64,000 bases of DNA from Caenorhabditis remanei (GCF_010183535.1 NC_071331.1:17732001-17796000), one strand, 5' to 3'; positions 10,939 through 25,273 are shown, numbered from the stretch's first letter. Numbers and translations: made by a program. Notes: a model not told the origin generated them from the letters alone.

Positions 10939-13140
10939 GTTTTCTGCAAGTTGGTACTGTTTACAATTGGTTTTGGACAGGATAAAAAACAAAATACTGT
11001 TAATTAACATGATCAACGTATTTACTTTTTGCAATCAGTTTTTAGTTTGAATCACAAAATTAGCTCTAACCTTCTGTCTTCTTTAACGAATTCACACTTT
11101 AACTGACAGAAATCACACTTCTTTTATAGCCCAGAGGTTCAACTTTTTTTAAAAAGGAAAATGCCTTCCTTTTTCAGCCAAACTTTTTTGATACTGAATG
11201 CTTCATCATCATAGTTTCATCATACCAATGACCTGTCAAGCTTTCTGACGTGATAGATCACGAACCAAGGTGTTAAATAAAATATGGAGAACGTGATTTC
11301 TATTGTTACAGTTTTGTTGCATTATTGGAGAATGAGTAACTGATTTGAGCCGTCAGACATATGCAGTTCAAAGCTTAACTAGGTAGGTGGGATATCTCTT
11401 TATCACGTAGGTAAGCTGGTTATCACCGGCTGAAACATCAGGATTCTATTCAAGAGGGAAGCCTCGAGAAATCTTTTGATCCCTTTTTTCCTGAGCAACA
11501 CTCGAGACTGAATCAAGACGATGGCAGATTACGAGGTAACCGCGATCAATCTAGAGCCACATCCCTTCGTCCAGATCAAAAAGCGACGTCTTCATCCGTA
11601 TCCATCGTTTCCGGTTTCTCTCAATCAACAGTGGAAACCCATTTGCGAACACACACACACCTGTCTCCCCACGGTCCATATATATTCAAATACAGCCCCT
11701 TCTCCGCCATTTCTAGCCTATATAGTCAGTCTTCCATCGGTCAGTTTTCTCCCGTATTTTCTTCATTGTTATACGAAAAATGAGAATATACGAGACCGTT
11801 TGTTACGTCATCCATCTCCCCACCTTTATATAAGCCCCGCCTTCTATTTTTCTTTTTTGAATTCGTGTCCGATTTCTCTTCTTCTTTTTCTGCATCTTCT
11901 AGGGGGGCGGCGTCTCCTCTGCAGCATACTTCTCATGTGTCTTTTCTCTTCCACCTCCGTTCGCCGAATTATGGATTTTATCTAGAGAGAGGGAACCCCC
12001 TTTTTCTCGGACTTGATCTCTGGTTATTCCTTTTTTGTTTTTCCTCCATTTCTATCATTTCAATTTTACCTTAATGCTAATGGTTTCATGGTCAAGGAGT
12101 GTGGACTTTGAACGGTTCGGTTCGGGTCACCTGATGACCCGAAATTTGACCAACTTGACTTATTTTTCGGACGGTTTTTTTTGGAAAGTCTATTAAGTGG
12201 TAGTCATTAGACATGTTTGCATAAACAAATAAGGGTCACGTCATTCATAATCTGGAAATTGAGGTAGAAAAGGGCGTCTGGGAAACCGAAAATGTTTCTT
12301 TAAGGAATATGTTGTCAGTAGAGATACTAAAGGCACAAAGCAACATAAGCTCACACAGTTTTGAGAAATTTCGAAAATCTTTTTGCCAAGAGATATCAAA
12401 CATATCTCGAAGATGCAAGTCTTAATTCCTACTGTATCCATCTCGTTTCAGTAATTTCTTGTTTTTTAATGAACTCCAGAACACCCGCATCATTCCCAAC
12501 CCGATCCAGTCAAGACCTAGTCTGACCCAGAATCCACGTCATCACCGCTCCTCCTCCCCGTCCGCCTATTTTTCACATCATTACACAGATAAAGCGTTCT
12601 CTGGCCTTGGCGCATACATGCTTATATTCTTCATTGCCTTGCGGAAAGGAGAAAGAACACCCAGAACCTGTCGTCCATTCAACCTCGTTTGATATGTGTT
12701 AACTAGCTCATGCTTCATTTCGAATGCTTATTAGGTGGGAGTTGTTTCTTTTGGAAAGTTCTTTTGTGGTAGAGGATGGTTCATAGTTTCAGTTAAACTT
12801 GATAGCGTTCATAGTTTCATTCGTAAAGAATTTCACAGAATCTAGAACTTTTCTACCAAAACTTTTCAGTTTGGATCCGTTTCCCTTTCTGACACTATTT
12901 TCACTTTTCCGTAACTAATTATCAAGCTTGAATCATTTCTTTATTCGGACTAATATCCTCTAAACTTTCCACTTCCTTTTCGATCCGTTTCCTCAACTGG
13001 TTCCATCATTACTTTTTCCCAATTAATTAGAAACAAAAGATCATCTCTTTTCCAGAAACGTCTTCTTCCTTCTTTTATTCTCCACTCTTCCTTCACAACG
13101 ACGTCCTCAAGCCTCCTTCTTTCCAATTGACGCCTTCAGA
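10939..13140. other. Upstream region of the PTR gene
   Basis: No coding evidence. TATATAA at 11827-11833 and long pyrimidine tracts suggest promoter and outron DNA. A TTCAG acceptor one base before ATG 13141 fits trans-splicing of the downstream gene. Confidence 0.45.
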
Positions 13141-16100
13141 ATGACTGGCGCATCGGCTCTAGAACCACCGGCCTTCGTACGTCTTCTGAATCGATTCTTC
13201 CGGAAATGCGGTCTATTTGTTGCCGACAACGACAAGACCGTGCTTATTGTAAGTGTCTCTTCTTCCGGAATTTTTGTTGCATGTTGATTTATTCATAATA
13301 AGAATAATACCAAGGACAACACCCCCCACTCTCTTTCCCTCTCTCGGGCTTTCTCACTTTCGTTGAGAAGGGCATTAAATGGTTTTTTTCTCTCTGTATG
13401 ATGACAAACCTCCCTCTGTATCTACATATTTTTCTCGTCCCGCTAACGACATTGACAGCTTCTTCTTCTTCTTTTACCGCAAAAATGAATGAAAAGATGA
13501 GGAAAAATGATTGAGGATGATGGGATGGAATATAAATAAACAAATGGGAGGCTTCCGTTAGATTTAAGTGTGATCGAACTAGAGAGAACCTGAGTTTTTG
13601 CTGGTGTGGAAAAAGATCCGAGCTTTTTGCTAGACTATTCTACAGTTTGATGTCGTCAAGACTACAAAATATGAATCTGATTGTTGATAAACATATCCAC
13701 TAAAACCGGTTTCTTCCTACTTCGAGACCACATTAAACCTTTAAGAAACTAGTTCCTAAGATGCTGAGCAAAATCTGAGCAATCTTCCCATACATTTTCA
13801 ATCTTCTAGATATCCGATCTCATTAAAACTCAAATACACAACACACCAATCTCCATTCACAAACAAAATCTACATGTCTCTTTTCTGCAATTTTCGAAAA
13901 ATAACCCGTTCATGACAAATCTTAAATCTACATACAATTGGGCGCCCAAAAAATGATAAACGATACTTTTTGGGTGAATTGCGTATTCAGAATCGGATAG
14001 TCGAGATAACATGAAGAGGGACACGTAGACACTGTGACGTATTCGAGGGGGGATTTTTATGATTGTATAGAAGTTTCTAAGCGTGTCTCTTTTCTGCAAA
14101 ATAGAGTGTTGGGAATGGTCAGATAGTAAATGAGAGAGGAAGTAGAATACACTTAATTAGGGGTGTTTAGATCCTAGACCAAGGTTTGAAACCCGGTTGG
14201 ATTGGGAATCAATTTGGGATCGAGTGGACTACATTTCTAGTCTACAAAGTCGTATGATACTGTAGTTTTATAGTGTCATCAATCTCTTTTCACAAATATC
14301 TTGACTTACTCTTATCAAACGTAGTATCAGAACAGTAACAAGTCAATTAACTAAACCAAGTGACTGATCAAAGTTTCGAAGATCATTCGATGATTGATAG
14401 ATTGGTTCATATCACTTTCTCTTTTTCTTTTTTTCATCTGTTCATTGTCAAGTAATGATACTTCTCTGATATTTTGTCTTGTTGGTCGGTATTGGACGGT
14501 CACCGGACACTACTCTCATTGACAATAGGATAAAAACTTCTTTGCAGGTGACCTTACTTCTCACCGCATTCTGTTCATCAAAAATACTCTTCACGAAACA
14601 GGAGGACGACATCAAGACAGGTATTTTGTTGCATTTTCTCTCTTCTCTTCATTCGACATTATGTCTTTTCTCTAGCTGAAGTTGAGGGGACTGGGAGGTG
14701 ATATGACAAATAATGCCAGTGGTAGATGATGTGACTATAGGTCATAGGGTCATGTTGTCTAGCTTATGACGTATGGGATGAGTCAGGGGGAAGGGAGATA
14801 AACTGGAATATTTTATCAGTAACGACTGTTAGCTTAATGATGAGAGGGAATTACTTCACATCTACAGCTGATATCATATACATTTCTTTCAGGATACACA
14901 CCTAATGGAGCTCGTTCCCTTGATGAAATCGAAGTGTTCTCTGACTTCTTCGCCTCCACTGGTGACCCTATTGCAGTTTTTCTCTTCGCTACAGCTAAAG
15001 ATAACTCCTCGATGGCAGAGTATAATGCGATGAAGGAAGTCGTCGAAATTTTGGATTTTGTTGGAGAAAACTTGACTCATAAAGGAGAATCCTTCTATAC
15101 AATGTGCACAGATTTCTGTCAGATTAATGAGCCTGTTAGACAGTATTATGTGAGTAATTTCATCTAGGAACTCTTGTACAAGTCAATATTCAGAATGGTC
15201 TTGCAATGCGTCAACAAAACCTGTCCGACGTGGGATCCAGATTCCAGTTGACTTTCCCAATGATGCAAGTTCTTGGAAAGGAATTGGATCTGAGTCCTAA
15301 CTTCTTCGGAGTCAGAACAGATGAAGATGGACAAGTTGAATACGTTAAAATTATCATGCTGCAAATCAGAGCAAATATTCCAAAGGACTGGAAAAAGGAG
15401 GATGCAGCGGAGTATGAGAGAATGATTTCACAGTATTTCCATTTGTAAGTACGCCAAATGATCTGGAATTGTTCATTTTCTCGTTTCCAGCAAGTACAAC
15501 TCAACCTACGTCACTCCTCTTGCTATGAGTTTGACCTACACTGGAGATGAAGTGGTCCGTACCGGTCTCACCATCTTCCCATACATTGGAGTTGGATTTG
15601 CTATCATGACAACATTCTCAGTTATCACTATCTACTGGAGCAGCTCTCGTTTGGATCAGTGGACAGTCCATAAAATTTCTGAAGCGATTCTCGCTTGTGT
15701 CTGTCCACTTCTTGCCACGTCATCCGCTCTGGGAACTCTCTTCTGGTTTGGATTCAGATTCGGAACGATTCTTTGTGTCACACCATTTTTGATTTTAGCT
15801 ATCGGTAAGATTTTTTGAACAGGAATTCAACATAAACTATTGTTTGAATTTGTAGGTGTCGATGATGCTTATCTTCAAATCCATGCCTGTATGAGGTTGA
15901 CTGCTGAAGATAGTTCAATGACCAAAAGAGAGAAGTAACAGAGTTTTTAGAATTTTCAAATCTCAAGATATGTTTGAATTCTTCAGAATCGCACGAATGC
16001 TTGTCGAAGTTGGTCCCTCAATCGCTATCACCTCCATGACAAATCTTTTTGCTTTCCTTGTCGGAATCTACACTCCGACTCCAGAAATCTCACTTTTCTG

Positions 16101-17836
16101 TGCTGGAAATGCAGTTGCAATCCTCTTTGATTTCATCTACCAAATCACAATGTACACGGCGATTCTCTCAATTTGTGAAAACTTGGAAATGAGGAAGAAT
16201 GCCACGAAACGAAAAGATTCTGATTTGAGCTTTAAGAATGAGCAATTCACGGTTATGTTGGACAGTTACTGTGACTGGGTTGCCAATGCGTACACTCACT
16301 TGTTGGTTCTCTTCTGCTTCATCGTCTACATTTATGTCTCAGTTCGTGGCGCATTGAACATCAATATTATTTTATCACCGGATAAGTTGGTCATCGGAGA
16401 TTCACCTCTTCTTCAAGTCAACTATTTGCGTGATACTTTTGTGCTTCCAAACTACACTACAGTCAACATTTTTGTGCAAAATGTAAGTCCTGAAATAGCG
16501 GTTTCACTCGCAAGCCTATATAATTTCAGCCCGGAAATCTAACTATCCAGTCGAATCTAGATTATATGAACTCTCTTATGGAAAGTTTCGAGTCATATCC
16601 AGAGTGCCTTGGAAAGAAATTCAGTCACTACTTCGTAAGAGATTATGAATCATTCCGTGAATCCTCACTGGAAGAAATGGAAATGTTGGAAGATGAAGAA
16701 GGAGAATCTTTGAAGAACAAGACAGCAGCAGAACCATTCTCAAAAGAAGCCATGTCGGATTTCCTCGCTTGGCCAGAATTCCAGCATTGGAATGGGTTCG
16801 TGAAGTTTGATGAGAATCAAAAGCTCTCCAGATTCTGGGCTACCGTATCCTACCACGGAGAAGGACTTGGAGACTTTCAAGTTCGAAGAAAGATGCTGAA
16901 TAGATGGAGGGCTACAGCTGATCAATTCGCACCTCTCAATGTTTCCATCTTCGACGACTACGCTCCATTTGTGGACACACTGGAAACAATTCTACCTGCA
17001 ACAATCTCAACATCTGTTTGCACTCTTTTATGCATGATGGTCGTCTGTTTCTTGTTCATGTACAACGTTTTCACCGTTTTCGTAGCGACCTTGGCCATCA
17101 CATCTATTTGCATAGGTAAGTATGATAGAAAACACAATTTCTCAAAAAAAGAAAATCAAAAACGAAACTGAAACAATTTTCATGTCAGGTGTGTTCGGAT
17201 TTCTTTCAATGTGGGGAATCGATTTGGATCCTATTTCGATGGCATGTCTGATTATGAGTATTGGATTCTCTGTCGATTTCCCAGCACACATCACATTCCA
17301 TTACTTCAGAGAGGGACTTCATGACCCACAATCGACACCGGCGAAGAGAGTGGCAAGGTAGGAGAAAACACTTGAGAAAGGGGATTCGTGTTCTGCAAGA
17401 AATGCCTCATTTTCGCAAGTGATTAATAAAAGTACGTCTATAATTCCAGATCCCTCGCTGCTATCGGTTTCCCACTCCTTCAATGTGGAATCTCGACAAT
17501 TCTCTTTGTCCTCTGCCTACTTTTCGTCCCAACATATATGGGTGAAGTGTTCGTGAAAACAATGATTCTTGTTGTGACACTGGGTCTTATCCATGGACTT
17601 TTCATAGTTCCAGCATTCCTGTGTGCTTTCACAGCTATCCATGAAACTTGTTTTTCATCGACGAAAGTGAAGAACTCTCAGGTGAGTTCAGGTCTGATCT
17701 ATGAATCAAAATTATTGATCAGTCTGATCTGAAAACCAAATAGATCATGTGAACCATTCAGTCGTTCTCCTCACTTGCCAAACTCTTTTCCTGGAGGATT
17801 TCCCCATCAACAAGTGACAACAAAATCTCAGCATAG
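13141..17836 (+). CDS. Patched-related (PTR) membrane protein with sterol-sensing domain
   Basis: Eleven exons: 13141-13248, 14548-14620, 14893-15149, 15194-15444, 15491-15804, 15856-15934, 15987-16482, 16530-17115, 17189-17357, 17450-17681, 17762-17836, encoding 879 aa, normal for nematode PTR proteins. One membrane segment near residues 30-55 is followed by a large extracellular loop ([12 protein letters not shown]...). A block of hydrophobic helices with GVDDAY (about 335-340) and [14 protein letters not shown] follows, the SSD signature. The second loop and second helix block repeat this layout ([11 protein letters not shown] near 760). PTRs are RND-like transporters tied in C. elegans to moulting and secretion. 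The first intron is 1.3 kb, a likely enhancer site. AATAAA at 18053-18058 is a probable polyA signal. Exact ptr number not assigned. Confidence 0.9.
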
Positions 17837-18199
17837 ACAACATCAACAACAACACCGTTTCCTTTCCTATTCCAACGGGTTCCAACTTCCCTAATCCAAT
17901 TGTTTTTCTGTTTCCCCCACCTCTTCCTTCCAACCATTTTTTTCACGATCTCTTTCTATTTTGCATTGTTCTGTTTTATTTGTGTATGTTTTCCAGAAGT
18001 TCTGTTTCGATTTCATAAATACGAGTCTCTCTTCTTTCTCTCTTTAATACACAATAAATATCATAAAATCATGTGAATAACACACACATCAAACCTCGAA
18101 ATGTGATCTTTCGGGAAGGAGGAGTTGTGTCATCCAAAAGTTTATAAAATTGTTTTAACCGGCAAAAGATTATGTAAATGAGGTGAGAGAGTGGGCACA

Positions 18200-18207
18200 T
18201 ATAAAAT
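18200..18207 (+). promoter_or_regulatory. Possible TATA box of the small membrane protein gene
   Basis: TATAAAAT lies 127 bp before ATG 18334, giving this gene a possible promoter independent of the PTR gene. Confidence 0.4.
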
Positions 18208-18333
18208 GATAATCTGGTCAGAGAGGATGACATTAAATCAAAAACATACCAGTTTGTGCTGTCAACTCTCAATCGTTCTTCTCAACTTTCCCAACTTTTT
18301 TCAACTCTCAATTTTACTTGAATTCCAATTATC

Positions 18334-18680
18334 ATGAAGGTATCCGAGTTCAATCAAGGTACTTCTTACAACGGAATCCTACCAACAAGACCAGATATGA
18401 GCGAGGATAAAGTGCTTATCAGGTAAGAATCCGGACGCTCAGTTGTTGATTCGCTTTTCCTATTCTTATCTTCTCAATTTTCAGAAAACTCAAAATGTAC
18501 TCAATCCTGTTCTTCATCCTCTTCATTCTCTTCCTCATCACTACTATAATTGTCTCGGTTATCCTTGGAATTAATATTAAAAATGAACAAGATCTCGAGG
18601 ATCAACTGGAAACTTGCATCAAAATGCGTGATTCGTTCTTCTTCAAATCCAAAGATCCCTCTCAAATCATTGATACTTAA
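18334..18680 (+). CDS. Small single-pass membrane protein, unknown family
   Basis: Two exons, 18334-18422 and 18485-18680, encoding 94 aa. Residues 1-33 are hydrophilic, then a long strongly hydrophobic helix (SILFFILFILFLITTIIVSVIL, about residues 35-56) is followed by a charged tail (NEQDLEDQLETCIKMRD). There is no signal peptide, so it is probably a tail-out or type II single-pass protein. I do not recognise the family. It ends 160 bp from the convergent 3' end of the EGF/VWA gene. Confidence 0.75.
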
Positions 18681-18840
18681 ACTACTTTTTTCTTTTTCAG
18701 CTTAAATTGCCTGCTTCCATACCGTAGATACCTATTGCTATTACGTGTTTTCGCATTTTTTTTGTTAAATTTTTATTTCAATATTTATAAAGCAATTCAA
18801 AAATAAAGTTAGATATTTATATAGACTGGCATCGAACACT

Positions 18841-21800
18841 TTATGTAGAGATATCTGAAAAAGACAATTATGACGATGAAATGACATTTTTAGGGACTCA
18901 CATTGTTCACAGAAGTCACCATAATATCCATTCGGACAATCACAAACACCGTAAGCGGATACTCCTCCATTCTGGCATCTTCTCATTTGACAGAGATTTC
19001 CCCAGTGTTTGGCATCACATTGACAGAATCCGTACGCGTCTACTCCGGCACCGTTTTGACAATCTGAATATAGAAAGTTTCAACTGGGCATGTCAGCCAG
19101 ACTTACCAGATTTGTTGGCATTCTTGTTGAAGAAGAAAGTTCTTTGGAAGTTATTATTGTTGGAATCGATTCCCCGAACCACGAATTTCATGTAAGTACT
19201 GGTCCAAGTAAGCAGTGGAGTCACGAATTGACTAGCACAACCGACTGGATCTCTTACGAGAACTGTTGTGTTTTTGAAGTTGGATGTTGTTGACCATGGA
19301 GTTGCTGGATCAGTGTCTGCTGATTCGATGACAGTGATAAATGAACCGAAATTATTAGAATCCGAATTGTAGCTATCCAAAATACGGAAAGTGATGTAAG
19401 AGGCAGCAGTTGCTCCTGCTCCAACTCTTGGTGTTCCACTACCATAGTCATCTCCTTGATCGTTTGTAAACTTGGGAACAACTTGAAGTGGAGAGTTGAC
19501 TCTAACTTGGAGGAAGCAGCTGCCAGTACTCTTTACTTTAACATTCCAGAATCCACCAGAGTGGCCTACAGTGTCTGGAAGCGTTGAATAGTTGTAAACA
19601 AACTTTCTGAAAATGTTGACTCACTGATAGTTCTAATCAAAGTGTTGACATCAGTGAAAGAGCTTGAGTTAGTCAAATCAACCGATTTTGCTGAAATTTG
19701 GATATTTTCGACGTCGCTATTATCCTATTTTTTCTTACAATTCTCATCAGTTACAGTTACGGAAACTCCGGTTCCTGTGGCTGCAAGAACCAAAGTTGTG
19801 GCCAAATTACCGACTGGGAACTGATAATTGACTCCAGCAGAGCAATCCTTTGCACCATCATCAAGAATCAATTGATTCTCGTTAACAGTTGGAGTGAGAG
19901 CGCCGAGAATCTGAAACGTTTTATTTGGTCGAGTTAGAAGAGTTGAAATAGTTACCTGAGCAGTGAAAAGACCGTTGACTGGAAGGACTCTTCCGTTGGA
20001 TTGTCTGGCAATAGCATAGTAGTAGTGGATGTTAGCTGGAGTGAGATCAGTTCCCATCCAAATAATATTGGCCTGAAAGTTAGCGGGTGTTATAAATCGA
20101 GAAAAATAAGTTATCTACCTGAACTCCGAAACGTTGTCTAACAGCGGAAGTGAAAGTTGCTGTTGGATTTGCAGTAAAGACGTACATTATTCCTGGCAAA
20201 TCGAGAAGAGTTGAGTAAGCGGTGTTGATAGCTTCGAGTCCCTTGACGGTAGGCGGAGAGTTTGTTCCGAAAGTAATTCCATTCTGGAAAGCTGCCAAGA
20301 AGACATCCTTTTGAGTGGAAGAGGCAATAACACGGATATTGTTGTCATCGAACGTCACAAGAGTGTATTGTTTCGGAAGATTGATGTCATCTGTTGTATC
20401 AACAAAAGCTTGAATATTCTTTTGAAGAATTGATGTGGGGACAACCATGTTCTTAGTATTGACTTCCACGACGAACACCACTTGTTGGAAGTTGTATTCT
20501 CTTGGATCATGAGTTTCGACGAAATTCCAATCGTTACACTTTGTATACTGACATAATTCTCCATCATGTTTAGCATCGCATTGACATTTGAAATCGGCTA
20601 CTGTTCCTCCATTCTGACACGTTGGTAGTTCACAATGAAGACTAGTGTATCCGTTGACACATTGACAGGATCCGCCCAACATGATTCCTCCATTGATGCA
20701 TCCCACGAGATCACTGCAGAACGCTCGCTGAGTTCTCATGATAGTCACTTCGTGTGTGGTGATAGTTGTCTCCATTGTAAAAGTGTCTCCAGCTCTATCG
20801 CAAGTGATTGAATCTTCCATAATGTATTCATATTTACATCCGGAGGTACGTTGATTGTAATGAGAATAGAACGTTGCCTTACTTTGATCATCATACGTGG
20901 AAGTTGATATATACGGATCAGACTGAAGAGTTGAAGAGAGATGAAGTACTGGTTGTTGATGGGTTGCGTAGGTGAGATCTTTTGAGAAACGATCGAAAGA
21001 TGGATCCGGAGAGAATCCGAGGTATGCTGAGAATTGACTTCTCTCGGTGATTCTAACAAAACATTGACCATTAGAGGTTCCGTTCAATTGGAGAATATAA
21101 TGAAGAGTTGATCCGGTTGCGATTTTGATTTGGAAGCTAGCGAAGAATGGAACCGAATGGGAATCTGGGACAAGAGCTTGCGCAGCTCCACCGACTTCGG
21201 TAACTGCGACGGCGAAGCTCTGGACGGTGGCTGAAAATTGAATAAGGTAAAATAACGATAATGAAATTGTTCTGCGTACGCGAGTAGACGACCGCATAAG
21301 CATCGTTACTGGCACTGGATATGTAGAAGTCTCGCGATGTGAACTGAGAGCAATCCGGAACGGTGTAGAAAGAGACAACTTCAGTGTGATGATGGGTGCT
21401 TCCGTAAGAGGCGATGAACTGAAATTTCGGTTAATTTATAATACATATGGTTAACTCAAGAAAAAGTTACATTGAACACTGGATCACCGCTTGTAGTGAA
21501 CGGTTGACAGAAATTTATAAAGTTTCCACCAGTGACCCTAGCAAGATCTTCATATTCCTCGAAGAGTGTGTTAGTTGGGCAGAGATCTAATGATCCATAT
21601 GGAGCAATAATAATAATCGAAATCTCAATTTGACGTTCGATAGCGGTTTGACTGAAAATGACACACTATCATTCCCTGAAAATGTCTTCAATGACTTACA
21701 CAATATCAGAGAAATTCGTTGCGCTGGCAGTGATAACAGGAGCGGAATCAGTGAAGAAAAAGATGGATGACTTGTCGTAATCCATCGATTTCATTGTAGA

Positions 21801-24800
21801 TTCCAAAGCAAACAGTCCTGGTTGAAGGCCACTCGGAGAGTAAGAATATCCTATTCCAACGTCAGTTGTGGCATTCAAGAAAGCGGATGCTGAGCTGAAT
21901 TTGGAGGAAGTAATATCTGGAACACTTTGTCCATTTATCGTTCGTGCTTTGAAAGTTGTCAAAACAAAGTCTTCGAAATCATCGGATTGTCCTTTATTGA
22001 GCATTGCTGTAAGTCCGTCATTAAGTCTGACAAGAGCTTGGTTAGCGGAGAGAGAATTTTGAACGACGAGAGCAAATGAACGCTGGTAGGATTCGAATGT
22101 GTCTGGAGATGTAGAGGGGCAAGACACTGAAATTATAAAAAATTAGTTTTCCGAGGTGTCCATTCCACAATGAACTCACTAATCTCGCAGAAGGATCCAG
22201 TGATTCCAAATGGACACACACAATTTCCATGACCACCTCCGTTCGGGAATTTGTCTTGAGATCCTCCATTCTGACATTGTGGAACTTCACAATGAGCTCC
22301 TTGCCAGTTCGCTGCACAGTTACAACTTTGGACTCCATTACGCGTTCCGTTGTTGATACAAGCCCAGAGTGGAGCAGAATGAGGATCTGGAGTGAAACAG
22401 TATCCTGGCACGACACGGTACTTGGTTATATTGGCTGCTACTGCAACAACATTATGGACAAATGGTCCCGGAGGACAAGAAGAGACAGCTGTAAGTTGGT
22501 ACTGGAATACACAAGATGTTGATTTAGCAGCGAAAGCAGATGCGGGAAGGATGGTGGAAGAGTTGTAAGAGTCAAGTCGGGTAACAGTTACTCCTGAGGT
22601 AGAGGAAAACGAGGAATAGACTGCTGGACGTTGTCTGAATCCATTAAATGTATGTGCATAGTTATTGTCTACAGTGTCATCATCAGAATACGAAATAAGA
22701 ATATCATCAGGAGATGTGAACCAGACACGAGTATTATGCCTTGGAATGGTGTCAGCTGAGATGGTGACTAAGTCAGTTACACTTTGCTGGATTCGGTAGA
22801 GCTGAAAAATCAACATAAGTAAGCTATCAGAAGTTGGTAACTCACAGCAAATCGTTTTCCGGAAACAGACGGTGTTAACATTTTCCCGTTTTTGTCTTGA
22901 ACATTTGGAATGGAATCTCCATTTTCAACAGACAACAGAAGGTAACTGTTCTGAGTAGAAGCATCAGAAAGAATTGGAATCGTCTTGGCGACATTATTGT
23001 AGTACTGGACGTAGTTGTTCTGTCCATTGATGAAATAGAAAAGAAGGAAATGGAGCACATCCATGAGTTCTGTCTTGTCAACAATCAAGAGATCTCCGTG
23101 AACTGCGGTGACGACTCGACGGAGAACATCGAAGTGATTAGCGGTTGGATCGAGTGGGGTGGCTGTCCATTGGGAAAGAACAAGTACAATCTGAAATGAA
23201 CTCATTTGAATTCCCACTAGAGGCCAAGAAACTCACTTTGTTTCTCCAGGCAAGAGTTTGTTGAACCACCATGCTCTCATTGTTGTTGCTCAGACGGGTA
23301 GACGGAGTTGGATCAATCATGTTCTCAGAATCAGCGAACACGTAAACAATGGATTTCGGACGCATTGAAACTTGTCTGAACATTTTTTTAAGATATAATT
23401 GTGAACGGGATTCTCTTCAGCTCTCACGTGGACTGCGCGCTGTTGATAGCATCCAGAATTGGTTGATCATCTTTTGATGGGGCAATAGTGACACCTTGGA
23501 GATAGTTCAGCATATCATCGGATGTGGTGAAAGAGGTTGTTTCCATGAAATACACAGGTGCTGGAATTAATTATTCATATAACCCTAAACTCCGATGAGA
23601 ACTCGCCAGAATATCTGAATATAGTGACAATATAACTGGCAACATTGACATTTTGGTTCTGATAGTCTTGAACCAAGACTGGAATGTTCTCGATGATAAC
23701 GTTGAGATCGTAAGCCATTGAAGTTCTGGTGTTGATGACGAGAATAAGGGATTGAGAGGAGAAGTCAACAACTGACTCGATCTTGGTCGAACACGTTCCT
23801 GGAAATGAGTTCACTATACGGCTCACAGTCTTGATCTAGTTCAACTCACTAGCTTCACAATGAGCAGAGTATAGTCCTGGTGGACAGATACACCTTCCAT
23901 TTTGACCGATTCCATTGTTACGGCATCTACAAGTGTATTAATTTTTGCATTTCAGTCTCAGAGTCTCAGATATTTTTTAAACTAACGAAACGATTTCACA
24001 GTTGGCTCCAGAATAGTATGGCAGACAAGAACACGTGGCATTTGGAAGGAGGATTCCTCCATGAAGACAGTGATCAACATCAGCCCTCACAACACGGAAT
24101 CTTGAGCTCACGTCTGGTTGCACTTCAATTTCTGTAATTGATATTTGTTGCCATTTCTCTTCTGTACTCTCATTCTGACGCAATTCATTTCACAATTTAC
24201 GACCGTGATGCGTCTTCAAAAATGAAATATTTTGTGATTTTATTGCCCCTCTTTTTGAAGAAAGTGTAGATAAGATTGGCATGATCGGTTGAAAAACGGG
24301 AGCAGAAAGTTCAATTACATACCCTTCTGTTGTAGGAAATAGATTTGTACGTCCTCTGTTGCCACGATTCGGTCAATGATGTCTTGGCGGGAAACCGAAG
24401 GATTCGAATTGAGGGATAGGTGGGCATGGAAAACAGCAGTGTCCTCTCCATGAATTCTGGAAAATGCTTCTGATGTGGAAAGACTTCCAAATCAATTGGG
24501 CGATTTTTGGTCAATATAAACGTTTTTCTCATCGTTCTTTTTTTCGAAATAATCTAATCATTTGATCTGTATCTGTACTCTCACTTTAGCCATAAATGTT
24601 TTATTTGCCAATGATTCCACACCCATATGATTCGTAAGAAACTTACACATAGTTATGAACAATGAAGTCTTTGAAGTCTGCACCAATAATCTCTGCCATC
24701 TGAATTATTAAAATAAAACTCATTAGATTAACTTTTTCAAAATCTTACTCGAGCAGAAACTTTGTCCAACTTCTCCGTGAAATCTTTCTCATCGTAAAAC

Positions 24801-24959
24801 TCTGGATTGATATCATAACTTCTGATGAGATCTATGTTTCCTCGAATATCATATTGCACTCCGGCGGCTAGAACATTTCATCAATATCCAACAAGAAAAT
24901 TTCAAATTCTTACCTAAACCAACCAGTAGCAATAGGAGGCCTAGAGCAGGCGCCGTCAT
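18841..24959 (-). CDS. Large secreted EGF/VWA-repeat protein, IRG-7-like
   Basis: Twenty-one exons on the minus strand from ATG 24957-24959 to TAA 18841-18843, about 1,631 aa. Main exons: 24959-24914, 24867-24749, 24699-24647, 24456-24323, 24131-23987, 23926-23850, 23798-23607, 23560-23428, 23375-23237, 23190-22846, 22801-22180, 22126-21700, 21651-21471, 21418-21280, 21230-20119, 20072-19956, 19910-19739, 19690-19625, 19606-19107, 19063-18902, 18854-18841. A signal peptide (1-17) leads into eight EGF-like modules in pairs (about 130-190, 600-668, 1075-1140, 1575-1627) alternating with three VWA-like regions (LILVINTRTSMAYD, SIFFFTDSAP, VVFVVEVNTKNM). This order resembles C. elegans IRG-7/F40F4.6-type proteins, linked to gut immunity. 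One intron uses a GC donor and another junction is abnormal (see findings). Confidence 0.8.
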
Positions 24960-25273
24960 TTCGGTTTTGTCTTTTCCGACCGAACTGAAGTCGAAATGGC
25001 ATACTTCTCTTATCGGAAACTGCCAGTTTTTATGAGTCTTGACTCGCCCATTATTATCAATTAGAAACATCTATATTGAAATTTTTATTGGTTAATTAGG
25101 TCCAAATTGAGAAAGTACAAGTTTGTCAATTGTTTTTTGTTTGGTTTAGGTTGGGAGTTCAACATAATTTTGACTGTGCATTATGGATGCAAACTTTGTG
25201 AAATGGCTGAAAATTCAGTAAACCGTATTTATTTATAATTGCACGTCAAGAGAAAACATTCGAGACACAACCA

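Noticed and set aside
11521..11985. 154-codon plus frame upstream of the PTR gene
   Set aside because: Pyrimidine-rich promoter-like sequence with a TATA-like motif inside; no domain seen.
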